NCBI GenBank assembly: GCA_932521025.1 | Contig: OW051469.1 | Location: forward strand, 1,624,398-1,688,397 | DNA: 64,000 nucleotides | Source: Oscheius onirici | Lineage: Eukaryota; Nematoda; Chromadorea; Rhabditida; Rhabditidae | Direction of reading: 5' to 3' | Part shown: piece after piece, positions 29,622 through 40,702 of the stretch | Numbering within the stretch: position 1 is the stretch's first letter | Layout of the letters: each line of letters begins with the position of its first letter | Position numbers and translations under genes: made by a program | The notes under the pieces: model-generated | Seen by the model: only the letters and a program-made list of their open reading frames with translations | Databases searched by the model: none | Told to the model about the DNA's origin: nothing

Positions 29622-30645
29622 TTAGCGGAAATAGTTGAATTGCTGCTGAGATGCCGGAGCTCCCCACGAGTTGGCGGCTTGATGACGGTTCATGGCACTG
29701 AAACATTGCGTTTTTTGTATAAGGTGAAACGAACCGAGAAGGAGCGAATCCGAGGGCTTTTTGAAGGTTCTGACGAATGGTCATGGTGCAGAGAATGTAG
29801 AGGAAGATGAAGGAGCAGTCGGTCATGTCCTCTCCGGCCTGAAATTTTCATATTTTGAAAGGAAAAAATGCATTAAATTGGTTTCATTCCTGGCAACGAA
29901 AGAATACGAGCCTAAATGACGCGAATCTTTGAAAATCTAGCCACAGACACGGTAGTTAGGCACCTTACGACCATAAACGAGACAGCTAGACATCTGCATT
30001 GTTGTGGCCGGAGACAGACTCGACACCTGGACAACAACGTCGTCGCATCCGGCTAAATTTGAGCGGGTAAATCCAAATTTAGACTATAGTTCGAGAAGTC
30101 GCGAAAAAAATAGCTAAAAAAGATAAATATAAACGTGTACAAAAAATTTGCTGAGCGCATAAGATGAAAAAATACTAAAAAGCATACCAAATTACGATGA
30201 GAGAGTCCCTGAATGAAGCTGATCGGATGGAAGGGCAGTTTGGCGACGACGCGACCGTCAAAGATGGAATTGAACGTGGACAGGAGAGCCGTGAAGGCAA
30301 TTCCAATAGCAAACATAGACTTCATCTTGAACATTGACATTTCGCGGTTTGTCGTCTTCAGACGCTCCTCGTCGCGTTCCAGACGCTTTTTTGAGCTCTT
30401 GTCATTGACATCCACTTCTTGCTTCTTCTTCTCCAGACGCTTCGTCTTTCGTTCCATTTCCGTCTGAAAATCATGGGGTTTTTGCAGTTTAAATCAAATT
30501 TGAAGCCGGTTACAAGATTCTCAAACAAGTTTACCGTTAGCCTCTTGTACTGATCGGATCTGTAGACGAGAAGCCATGTCAGTCCTTCTCCGGCTAGAGC
30601 CGTACAAAAGGCAATCACAATGATGAGAATGCAGTCGGAGAGCAT
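29622..30645 (-). CDS. tmco1: TMCO1, ER multipass-translocon / calcium-leak protein
   Basis: Four exons, 30645-30535, 30463-30188, 29838-29735 and 29697-29622, encode 188 residues, the same length as human TMCO1. The protein sits in the ER membrane, where it belongs to the multipass translocon and is reported to act as a calcium-load-activated leak. Seen: first helix with AGEGLTWLLVYRSDQYKRL, a lysine-rich coiled coil, SMFAIGIAFTALLSTFNSIF, the loop FDGRVVAKLPFHP, GLSHRNL, and the last helix DCSFIFLYILCTMTIRQNLQ followed by GFAPSR. The C-terminus differs from vertebrates and is Gln/Asn-rich. The ATG follows an acceptor (cgtttag) by one base, and the upstream gene ends only 165 bases away, suggesting an operon. 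Confidence 0.93.
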
Positions 30646-30810
30646 TCTAAACGTTTCTTTAAAAAACCGAATGAAAAAAAACACTAGAAAGGTATAAAAA
30701 GGCCTTTGACCTCGAAACAACCACATAAAAGTCAAAAATACCAAAATTTATCGTATAAAACCGGAAAAAGGGGCAGGGAAACGGGGAAATCAACAAAATA
30801 ATCGAAATTT

Positions 30811-33522
30811 TCAAAGGAACGGCTCAATATTAATTTCGATGGCGCAACAGGGCAACGTCAGTCCGAAGGCGACGATAACTTCTGGGTGAAGGGCACCCAT
30901 GGCGCCTAGTTTGACTCCATTCGGTCCGATAATCGAGGCACAGCGTCCGGGGAAGAAGCTGTCGTCATCTTCGGCCTGGAAATTGGTTGGGTAAACTTTG
31001 TGGGGGATTGTTGTGACTGCAGACAAGGCAGTTAGACAACTATTCCGTACAACTAACAGACTCCACAGTTAAACAACAGTCGCAAGTCGCAAGAAAAAGA
31101 TCCCTCACCTGGATGTAATAGCCTTTTCCATCTTTTCCCGGATTGACATCCAGAAGCCGCATAACACGGTCCAAAAATCCATGAATTGTTTCGAATCCGG
31201 CCTGTTTGTTGTAGTAGACGGCTGCTAGACGACGTTCGTTGCGAGAACCGACATCCATTTTTGGGTCCTTGACAATGACGTCCTGGAGCTCGAAAAGTTT
31301 GAGGGGAAGAGGCATATCGCGGTTGGACGAGAGCGTTTTCAGGAGGCCAGGAAGGAGAGAGGTACGGGCTACCTGAAATTGCAGCATTGTGCGGAAAATT
31401 GAAGAAAATGTTCTACGGCTCTTCATGGACAAAAGGAGGGGAAATATGGACATTTTAGGTGCTTCTGGCTCAAAATTTCGTGCTTTTCAAAAATATTGTA
31501 CCTGGAATTCCTGCGTCTTCGGATTTGAAATGTGTACTGCTTGTTTCAGAGCCTCCGGCTTGCGAAGACGGGTGGAAATATCGTCGCGACTGCAGAGAGC
31601 AAAGCTCAAAGCCTCTGTCCAGCCGGCCATGGCAACTTCTTGTCGCAGAAGATCAGAAAGTTTGTTCAGCGGGAACATGGCCGCTACCGTATTCGATTCT
31701 GGCAGTCGAAGGACGAGATTGTTGAAGCCGTAAGCGATTCCGACATCTTCGGCAATGTCGCATTCGTGCAGAATGTCGTGACGGGTCGGAGGGATGCGGA
31801 CCTGAAGCCATTTTTAGGCAAAAATTTAAAAAATGGGCTACCTTGAGAGTCGTATCGTCGACAACCGTCGCATCCAGAGACATTTTTGTCAGCAGTTCGG
31901 CCATAGTTTTGGCGTCAAGATTGAATCCGATTTTTGTGTTGATATTTGTCGTATTGACGGTCATCTCGTGGTATTCGAGCTTCTAAAAATGGGATTTTCA
32001 GAAAGAATTTATTGAAAAATTACGGGATACGTCTCCTTCCGTCCGTCAGCCTCATAGACTACTTCAACTGGCTCGACTCTGAAAAAATACGATCATTTTC
32101 AGGTTGAAAGACGCTTGTTGAAGCCATGCGTTCGACAGGCAACCTAATTGTAGCCACAAGTAAGGGCCACCGACTCGATAGTTAGACAGTCACCTCGATC
32201 TGGTCAGTCTCGACAGCTAGACACCCATATTTTCGTGCCCAGCCAGATTCCAGTTAGACCGACTCAGCAGTTAGACAGCCATCTCGTTGTAGCCACATTT
32301 TGACAGAAAAAGCTTACGTGAAAGACAGCTTGCAGTACTGGCTGAACATGGTAACGACGGTATCCAGCACGACGATGGCCTTTTGGAGATCCGTGGCTGT
32401 GGCCTCGATAAAGACGTTCTTCGTGTTGAGCGTAATCTTCGAATGCTCCCCATTGATAATCGGCGGCATCGAGCAGACGATTCCCTTGCTATCGTAGATG
32501 ACGGGATAGAATTCCTTGTCTTGGATGATCGGCAGGTAGGGCTTCAGATGACTGTCGCTCTGTAATTCATTGCATTAGTGTACTTCTACATAGATCAATC
32601 GTTTTCAAGCCGTTTTTATGTTTTTTTTAACAAAGAGCTCGGTATTTGTTTATGTTTGCGAGAGAAATTTTGAACTTTTCGACGGCCTAAAGTGAAAAGT
32701 GAGCAAATTTTTTAATAAGAACGAAGCTTTAGCTTTTCGGTTCATTTCTAAGCTATTTTCAAAACTAAAAACTCTCTTACCCCATAAAGAGTCATCAGCT
32801 CGGCCGCAGTGTACTCCTTGGTCTGATTCAGCGGCTTGAACTTGATGTCGGCCGGTTTTTCGGCCCGATACTCGAAAGGGCCCTGGATCGTGTCCAAATC
32901 GTGCGTTCCAATGGCCACAAGGGTCCTCTTTCGGCAAATGTTCTGATGAAGCTTGTCTTGGAGGTCAATGAACGAGTTGTATGATTCCTGATCGAACTGG
33001 ATGTCTCTCAGCACGGCTCCGACCACGAAGGGCCTTACAGTGGCTGTCTAAAGGATGTTTATGGCGTGAAGTTGATATAAAATCACCTCTTTTTTGACAA
33101 TAATCTTCTCGGGAGCTCCACTGCGCGGCTTGACAATTTGGTAGACGGGACGGGCCAAATCTTTTTTAAAAATTCGAATGGCACGAGACAGCCCCTCGAC
33201 ACAGAGAATATCGTAACGATTGGCCGGAATGTCGATTTTGTAGACTTCTTGGGCCGACAGATTGGCTGCCTCTTCCGTGGAGACTTGCCTCTCCTTTTCC
33301 ACTGCTTCCTTCTCGGAAGTCTCAAAAATTACTTTGTTTACCAAATAAGTTTAGGGAAAACTAACTACTTCGTCGAGCTCGAGTCCATACTCGAAGCAGA
33401 GCTCTTCAAATTCCTTTTCAGCTAAAAAAATTTGATGAGAAAGTTATTTAGGTAGCAAACTAACTGTAGACTTTGTTGAGGTGTTTGTCTAGCAGGACTT
33501 TTTTGATCCCTACGGTCGGCAT
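30811..33522 (-). CDS. farsb: Phenylalanyl-tRNA synthetase beta subunit, cytosolic
   Basis: Ten exons join in frame to 593 residues (human FARSB 589): 33522-33465, 33421-33366, 33320-33087, 33047-32781, 32559-32318, 32078-32024, 31982-31842, 31801-31502, 31372-31109, 30975-30811. The beta subunit forms an alpha2-beta2 enzyme that charges tRNA-Phe. Seen: [11 protein letters not shown] start, [15 protein letters not shown], the B3/B4 region with [17 protein letters not shown] and [28 protein letters not shown], the B5 region with [14 protein letters not shown], and the C-terminal catalytic-like domain with [13 protein letters not shown] and FFPGRCASI. The ATG follows a ttttttcag acceptor by eight bases. 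Introns carry copies of a GTTAGACAGCCA-type repeat shared with the neighbouring TBC gene. Confidence 0.95.
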
Positions 33523-33775
33523 ATTGTTGCCTGAAAAAAAAGATAAAAGATTGGAAAAAAAAACAAGAAAGCGGAAGAAATAAACAGAGAAAACTGGAAA
33601 ACGGATAAATTCGAATGAAATGGAATTCGCGTCGGAAGTAGGGGTTCTGGAAAACCCGCCAATTCAAATGATATTTTGAATATTCTCGCTCTTTGTGACT
33701 TGCAATTTTTTTCTTATTTGCCCTCTTTTTCATCGTTTTTTTCTGCATAAACTACGTGCAAAACAGGGATTTTAT

Positions 33776-34195
33776 TCCCGCGGGAACGCGGGAAAAAATT
33801 AAGCGCGGGATTCCCGTCCCGCGGGACGCGGGAATATTTTTTAGACAGTAAAATTCCCGTGCATTCCCGCGGGAATTTTCATGATTCTCGCGGGAAAAAT
33901 CAGACTCTTTTTTCTTGCGATTTTAGAGTTTTTCGTCAGCAAAAATCAAGGAAGGACCGACTTTTTGTCCAAATATGGGGGATTTTTTCTGTCAGCTGCT
34001 TAGAACTGCCCTTTTGATTATTAGCTTGTTAAAAATCAGCGCGAAAATTAGTTGCATAACGAAAACCCGACGAAAATAAGCGAAATTAGCGTTTTTGGAA
34101 AATTCCCGCGGGAAAAACTGCTTGTCACGGGAATATTCCCGTGATTTTGAGACTAAACATTCCCGCGGGAATTTTTTTGACCATTCCCGCACATC
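33776..34195. repeat. CCCGCGGGAA-rich repeat element
   Basis: Multiple copies of ttcccgcggga, gcgggaatattt and related palindromic words occur in both orientations at each end of a 420-base stretch between farsb and the TBC gene, with a unique AT-rich middle. The terminal arms could pair, so a palindromic mobile element is plausible. No coding frame is supported. Confidence 0.6.
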
Positions 34196-34420
34196 TCTGG
34201 TGCAAAAACATGCAAAATGACATTAAATATAATCGCGGGTGTAAAACTACAGCGTTGAACTGAAATTGACAGGTAAAGAAAGAAGAGTCAAGAAATTGAA
34301 TGGCATTTGCACGGTTTGCAGTTGAAATTACGGTCTTTCCCAATAAAGGTACGTCATCCACGTACCCATTTTCGCTCCCACGTTCCTCCTGAGTGGATTT
34401 CACGTGCAGCCGACTGATTC

Positions 34421-37400
34421 ATGTCACAGCCTGTTTACCGTTAGCGCTTTCGCAACCTTCTTCCATTTTCCCGTCATTTTTTCAAATTTTTCGTTTTCAG
34501 TACCGTGTATGCTGCCCTACGCAGCTTACAAGTACGTTCAAAAGAAGAACCAGCAGCGCCAGCGAGAAATGGACGACGCTTTGGGCTCACTGACCTCCAA
34601 TCTCTCCAGGTCACTCATTCCCGACACGGTTCGTTTTTAATCCTTTTTTTCAATAATTTGTTTTCAGCTAATTTTGCGCATTCCCGACGTAGCAGCTCGA
34701 CTATGCGAAACACGGAATGATCTGATTCCCGGAAGTTTATCAATCACGGCAAAGGTAACAATATTTAGCAAATTTAGACCAGTTAGAAAGTTTCAAACGT
34801 TCTGAAAAGTACCTTACCATCTTGCGCAACAAAAACTGACCCTAAGCATGCTGTAAAGGACAAAAGTAGTGATATTTCACAAGAATGAGTCGTGTGATGA
34901 TAAAACTAACAATTTCATCATTAGCCTTACCGTTGAGATTGTTTAACTGTGGAGTCTGTCGTCACAGCATTGCAACTGTCTAGTGTGTGGCCACATCTTG
35001 GTTTCAGGTCAGTGCCCAAGGAGTCTTCATCGAATGGGCCCCAAAAGAAGACGACTCTGGCTGGGTTTTGGCCGGCGGCAGTGACGAATCTCTCATCAGT
35101 AAATCACCGCTTCCCAGTCCTAGTGGCCCAGAAAGAGTAGGCTTTTCCGAATTGTTTTCCTAAAGAAACCAAATTTAGCCTCTGGCAGACTACACCAAAT
35201 TCGCCTTTTCGCTCGATGTCAACGATCTGAGCAGCTTCCGTCATCTTGAGCCGAAGCGCGGCACGAAAGATTCTTCCCGGCTCGAGTTTATCTGCAAAGA
35301 TGGCTCCAGTATTCTGCCGCTGGTTTTCCAGAGGGAGAGTCCCAGCTCTTTCTTGGACGTCCTTCAGCGCTATTTGACCCTCCGGCGCTCGGCCAAGGAA
35401 CCAAATCTCGTTCTCGTGGTCGATGAGAAGGCCGAAGCCCTGGCTAAAAGCGTCACAATGCTGGACGCCAATGGAGACATTCTAACGGTAAGAAAGCAGT
35501 CTGTCTACCTGCTAAGTTCAAGTTAGCTGTCTAACTGTCGTGTCTGTGGCTTCGGCAACATTGTTGTACGCAAGTTCGCGTTGCTGGAAGTACGTAATCG
35601 GCGTTTGGAACAATATTTAGCCTATTTTCGCATATTTCCAGCAAGTTTCAAACAAACGGGATCGCCAACCGGAAATTCTCCGCTTTTACCGTATTCTAGC
35701 CTTTATAGCCTCGCTTTTACTTAAAAAACAACGTTTTTAATTTTTAGAGACTGATGAACAATCCTTACGCTACCGCCTTGACAGGACTCGGAAAGATCAC
35801 CTCCTTCATGCAGGACCAGGTAATTTTTTTGTCCATTTTAGCTGATTTTATCCGAATAGCTAAAAAATATCGCAAAATAATTAAAAAAAAATTCTAGCTC
35901 AACTTTTTGCAGGTAATCCCGGCACTTTTGGATTCGGACGAGGTCAGTCAAGAGGAAAAGATCCGGGCGATGCAGGAGCTGCGTCTGAAGGACGATGACA
36001 GCAACGGGCTCCGGATTCACTCCGACGTCGAATTTGAGGTCGTGACGCAGCTCGATCTGCCACCCCGTCCCGATATTTTCAGAGAGAAGCCCGTCGATCA
36101 GGTTTTTTTTAATCAAAAACTAAAACATAGCCATTTTTAGGCCCTGTGGGACTCTTTCAAGCTGCCGGACGGAACCTTTGATTTACAAAAACTGCACCAT
36201 CTAAAAATGAACATATTCCGGGGAGGAGTCGTGCCGGAGCTGCGAAAAGAGGCCTGGAAGTACCTGCTGGGATATCGCGATTGGACCGAAAAGACCGCTG
36301 ATTTTGAGAAGAAACGCGGCCGTCTGGCCAAGGAATACAACACGATGAAGAATCAGTGGCAGTCGATTAGCACAGAGCAGGAGGAACGCTTTTTCAGTTA
36401 CAGCAAGAGAAAGGGACTTGTTGGTAGGTTTTTAGGGGTTGTCTAATTGTGGAGTCTGTTGCTACAATGCTGTGGCTGTCTAACTGTCGAGACTGGACAC
36501 ATTGTATTTTCTGTCTAACTTTCCACAACGCCATGGCTGACTGGCAGTCCAGATTTTCCCTTCTCTACTGAAACATTTTCCATTTTCAGAAAAAGACGTG
36601 GCCCGAACAGACCGCACGATGAACTTTTTCCAAGGCGACGACAACGCGAATCTCGTAATGCTGCATAACATGCTGATGACGTACGTCATGTACAATTTCG
36701 ATCTCGGCTACGTGCAAGGAATGAGCGATTTTGCTTCTCCGCTTCTGTACGTCCTCGAGAACGAGATGGACGCCTTCTGGTGCTTCGTCATGCTCATGGA
36801 GAGGATTCACCGAAATTTCGAGAAAGATCAGGCCTATATCAAGCTGCAGATGAATCAGCTACGCGACATGGTCATGATCGTCAATCCGGCTCTGGCTAAT
36901 TACTTAGGTAACTTTATTTTAAAGTTTTAGGCAAAAAATGTTTAGAAAGCCACCAATCTGATGATATGTACTTCTGTTTCCGATGGGTCCTGGTCTGGTT
37001 CAAGCGCGAGTTCAGTTTCCTCGACACGTGCAAGCTGTGGGAAGTCATCTGGACGAATCAGCCATGCCCGAAGTTTCTCCTGCTGATCTGTGTGGCCATT
37101 TTGGACAGGGAGGCAAATACGATCATTGACAACAAGTTTGGGTTGACGGAAATACTCAAGGTTTGTATTTTTCCAACTTATTTGGATACTCAGCCAAGAT
37201 GCGCAGCTAATTTGACTGCGTATTCGTGGATTATTCAACTTTTCATGGCAAATTGGTCTCGAAGCGAAAGACTGTTTTTCCGTACAAAATATGGTCTTTT
37301 CTGCTTAAAATTATGCTCATTTTCAGCACGTAAACGACCTCTCGATGCGGCTGAGCCTAGACGACGTCCTGACATCAGCCGAGGCCATTTTCCACCAGCT

Positions 37401-37494
37401 TTCGGCCAGCCAGAACAAGCTGCCCCGTCACATTTGCGAGTATCTCAATTTGGGAGAGGCTGCGACAAGCAATTCATCACCCAGTCCCCAATAA
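34421..37494 (+). CDS. TBC-domain Rab GTPase-activating protein, TBC1D15/TBC1D17 type
   Basis: Exons 34501-34628, 34668-34754, 35008-35136, 35179-35487, 35748-35819, 35913-36101, 36141-36423, 36590-36907, 36946-37160 and 37327-37494 join in frame to 629 residues from the ATG at 34509. An upstream mini-exon 34421-34439 would add nine residues in frame. The family stimulates GTP hydrolysis by Rab7-like GTPases at late endosomes and mitochondria. Seen: an N-terminal Rab-binding-like domain (GVFIEWAPKED, FAFSLDVNDL), NIFRGGVVPELRKEAWKYLL opening the TBC domain, the arginine finger in DVARTDRT, the glutamine finger in GYVQGMSD, WCFVMLMERIHRNF, FCFRWVLVWFKREF, and NDLSMRLSLDDVLTSAE near the end. 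All GAP catalytic residues appear present. The N-terminus is the least certain part. Confidence 0.9.
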
Positions 37495-39604
37495 TCTGTC
37501 CTTTGTACATTTCTGAACGCGAGCCAAACTGTTACCATGTTCGTATTTTTTTTGCTATCAATCCTAGTGAAAATCGTCCCGTGTGATACTCTCTTTTATA
37601 CCATCCTAGCCGACGTGTATCCCCCATAGAATTCCGTCTTTTTTCTTCCCCACTCAAAATAACGTATTTAGTCACCGAATTGTACCATATACATGCTGAA
37701 ATGTAGTGTAATTTTTACGAGACAGAACAAGCTGATGTTCCATTACTAAGCCGAGCTGCGATTTTACATTAGAAGAAAATGCTGCAAGAAAGCTGCACTG
37801 AAGTCTACTGAAAGGTTAATTTCTCCTTCTTTCCCCCTTCCAGCTCCAGTAGGAAAGTGACAGTTGTGTGGTCGAATCTATCATAATTGACATTGACGAG
37901 CTCTCAGTCTCTCATAGTTGCCGCTCTCCTTGTTGTAAAAAAGAGAGCACATCTTCGTGCTCAATTTACTCTCTCGACAATTTCATATCCGGCGTTCACT
38001 CCTCCGGATTACCACCCGGCCGCTTTGTCGCCAACTGCCACAGATTCTAATTAGAACTCGGGGGCTGCTAAGCTCCGAGAATTAGCACATTATACTGGAC
38101 GGCAGCGTTCAGGTCATTTCCTTACCCCGATACTTATTCAGTAAGAACTGATTTTTTTTGTCTGAACGTGTTAACACTCCAGCCATGAGTACAGATTCAC
38201 AGTACCCAGTAAACAGTACAGAGTTACAGTAACCTACAAGAGAGTCAGTACTCTTTTCAGTAGTTTAACTCATACGGAAAGTTGCACTAGTTGTTAGGTT
38301 CAGTCGTTTTAGGTAATAGGAGTACAGAGCACAAAGTTACAGTAACCTGTACTCTGTAGAAAGTCAAAAATTATTTCAGTAGATTCACTCTTAAAGAAAG
38401 TTCTGCTACTTCTTGAATTCTGTAGGTACGGTATTGGGAAACAGTAGAACAAATCAGAAGATGTACTCATTGGTAGTCGAGAGTACTGTATAGTACACTT
38501 GAGCAACTCGAGTCGAGTCGAGCTCGATTTGAGCCACGAGTCGGCTCGATTTTTAAACGTTATCTGGCTCTACAAACGGGAAATACCAAAAATTTTCCTC
38601 GTTGACTGTATTCTCTTCTTCGTCGAAGAGTATTTGAGCTGCGGAATTTGAACTCGACTTGTCTCGACTCTGCTCCCGAGCCAGCTCGAGTTGGCTCGAC
38701 TAGAGTCGACTTTTCAACTCGACGCCTAAGTATACTGTATAGTCCAGAGAGTCAAGAGTCAGTACAATAGGCTCTGTTACAGAATGATCTGTTACTTAGA
38801 GATACAGTATCTGGGGAACTGTTATACATCCGGAGGTTTACAAAAGTCCTGCCTATCACTTTTCTAAGAACTCACCGTCTGGTGAATCATAATTAGAGAG
38901 TCTGCCCCGAGAACAACGGAAATGAATGTTCCTGTGTCCATAGGGACCGTGTCTCTTGATTTTCTAAACTCTATATGAAAAGAGACATTAGTTTCAGTCC
39001 TTTTTCTCGCCCTGCTAATAATCCAGTCATAAATATGGCTGATGCGTGTCTAGAAGATAATCGTCGTTTGCCGTGGCAGAGGTATCATAGCGAGATGACA
39101 AAGTGGCTCCGCCCGACGGACGCAGGATTAGACGTCGTCGGCCAAAACTACTGCCTCTCTTCCCTTTTTTCTATTTTTTGACAGAGAAACAGAACGACTG
39201 CCTCTCCTCCTCATTTTCCAAAGGGTACCTGGGGAAAAGTCAACGAGCCGTGGGATTCACAACTTGTATACTCTCAGTCTCTCTCAATTACTCCCTCTCT
39301 CTATATGAAAAAGATGGCTGTGCTCAAAAGAGCGCGCAAATCGGTGGGATCACATTTCAATCCGACTCTCTCTCTTCTCGCGGCTCATTTTCACACATTT
39401 TCGCGCTTTACTCTCACAGCTTTTTTTTCGTAGACCAGATGGTCACTTCCGGTCAATTGATTTCTCAACCGAAAGAGTTTTGTTCGAGTCCCAGGAGAGA
39501 ACACTGCAGTACCTGTGATTCTTTCCCTAAATTTCTCCTTTTACATTTCAAAATGGCTTTTTTTCTAGACTGCCAAGATTGCGCCTGGAAGGGAAGAGTA
39601 CGGG
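37495..39604. other. Noncoding interval with repeats
   Basis: No supported gene. A diverged tandem pair of about 115 bases (agagttacagtaacct... / caaagttacagtaacct..., about 38213-38450) is followed by the palindromic element at 38495-38732. An ATG-led frame near 39034 (MADACLEDNRRLPWQRYH) has no splice or homology support. Confidence 0.45.
38495..38732. mobile_element. Palindromic MITE flanked by 11-base direct repeat
   Basis: tactgtatagt lies directly on both sides (38484-38494 and 38733-38743). The element ends are rich in mirrored ctcgagtcgag / ctcgactagagtcgac words and can fold back over roughly 70 bases each side. No coding frame. A non-autonomous DNA transposon is the best reading; the TSD may be shorter than 11. 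Confidence 0.65.
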
Positions 39605-39923
39605 ATGGAGCGTGAGCTTCGGCTCAAAGCCTTCATGGAAGAGTACAGCCGGATAGTCCAGCTCTTCGATGACATCCTTTCAATGAAAGAAAGTATGACT
39701 CGTCTCGAGACCTACATGATAATAATGGTTTGTCAAGTGGCCGTAGCGATGATTGTAAGTCAGTTTTCTAAACTAGTAATTCCCTTGTTGTTTGCAGGCT
39801 GTGTCGTTATTTCTGTTATTTCGTTTCTGTCAAAACCAGATGCAAAGGGGCGAATACGAGATTCAGCACAGATTTGAAGGGAATCCGGCATTGCGAAAGG
39901 AGCGCAAGAACATCTCTGCTTGA
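39605..39923 (+). CDS. Small single-pass membrane protein with N-terminal coiled coil
   Basis: Two exons, 39605-39754 and 39798-39923, encode 91 residues from the first ATG after a ttttttctag acceptor (39569). The first half is charged and heptad-like (FMEEYSRIVQLFDDILSMKESMTRLE). It is followed by one hydrophobic helix spanning the splice junction (YMIIMVCQVAVAMIAVSLFLLF) and a basic C-terminal tail. I recognise no family. Exon 2 is also open in the +1 frame up to a donor at 39931, and that frame would continue in phase into the serine-rich exon at 40466, but exon 1 cannot feed it without stops. The locus may therefore have a different or additional first exon. Confidence 0.55.
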
Positions 39924-40465
39924 CACTCAGGTATGTTAGACAGAGAGAGAGAGAATCGGTAGTAGTGATTCGGAAGACATGAAAGAAACAGATTGATAGA
40001 GGAATACAGAGAGTGAGAGAAAAAAATGACAGCAAGAAAGAGAATCAGACTAAGAGATAGAAGGACAAAGAGGCAGTAAAAGAAATTAGAAAAAAAGAGA
40101 CATTCTTACTTTTTCTTGTTTTGTTACCTCCCATCATGGAGGCGCATTCAAAAAGTTATGTGCACCGCAAGCTAAAAGCTCGCATCACTTTCCAAATGCT
40201 GGCTAAAATTTTATGCTGAATCCATTGGACTAGGTCTAGAGTCTTGGAACTGCTTCTAGAGCCCGCTATGCTCGTTTTAAATTTCATGATTTCGAAGTGA
40301 AGGGGTTGCGGAGATGGGAGTCGTCTCTAGGAGTAAAATGTAACGCTGAATAAAATGGACTAGGTCTAGAGTCTCGAGACATAAAAAAGTTTTGGAGTGC
40401 TCTGTTCCAGGCGTTTGAATATCGGAAGACAGAGGGACAGAGAGAGTGTAAAAAAGAAATTTCAG

Positions 40466-40702
40466 AAAGAACGCCGAGCCAGTCATCGACCTTCCGAGAG
40501 TTCTACCCGTACAGTCAGATTTTCTCTCGACTCTGTCATTCCCTCACCCCCTATCCTATTCAAATCTTTACCCTCTTCTTCTAATTCCTCTTCATCCTCC
40601 TCCCACTGCCACTCCTCACCCGACTGTCCTTCCTACTCTTCCATCCCGACCATCGACCGAACCATCAGTGAAGATTCCCTCCTAACTATTCGGCGATTGT
40701 AA
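40466..40702 (+). CDS. Serine-rich terminal exon, parent gene unclear
   Basis: An acceptor (aaatttcag) opens a 79-codon frame beginning KERRASHRPSESSTRTVRFS, passing through a Ser-rich tract and ending TISEDSLLTIRRL. The stop is overlapped by a polyadenylation signal (TAATAAA), as expected for a real 3' end. The preceding intron contains gacagagggacagagag octamers. In phase it would connect with the +1 frame of the exon at 39798, not with the frame of the small membrane protein. Treat it as the last exon of an incompletely resolved gene; disordered protein tail, no domain. Confidence 0.45.
   Translation, partial: KERRASHRPSESSTRTVRFSLDSVIPSPPILFKSLPSSSNSSSSSSHCHSSPDCPSYSSIPTIDRTISEDSLLTIRRL

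Noticed and set aside
39103-39615. 170-codon plus-strand frame before the small membrane protein
   Set aside because: It crosses a strong splice acceptor and does not connect in phase with the downstream exons.
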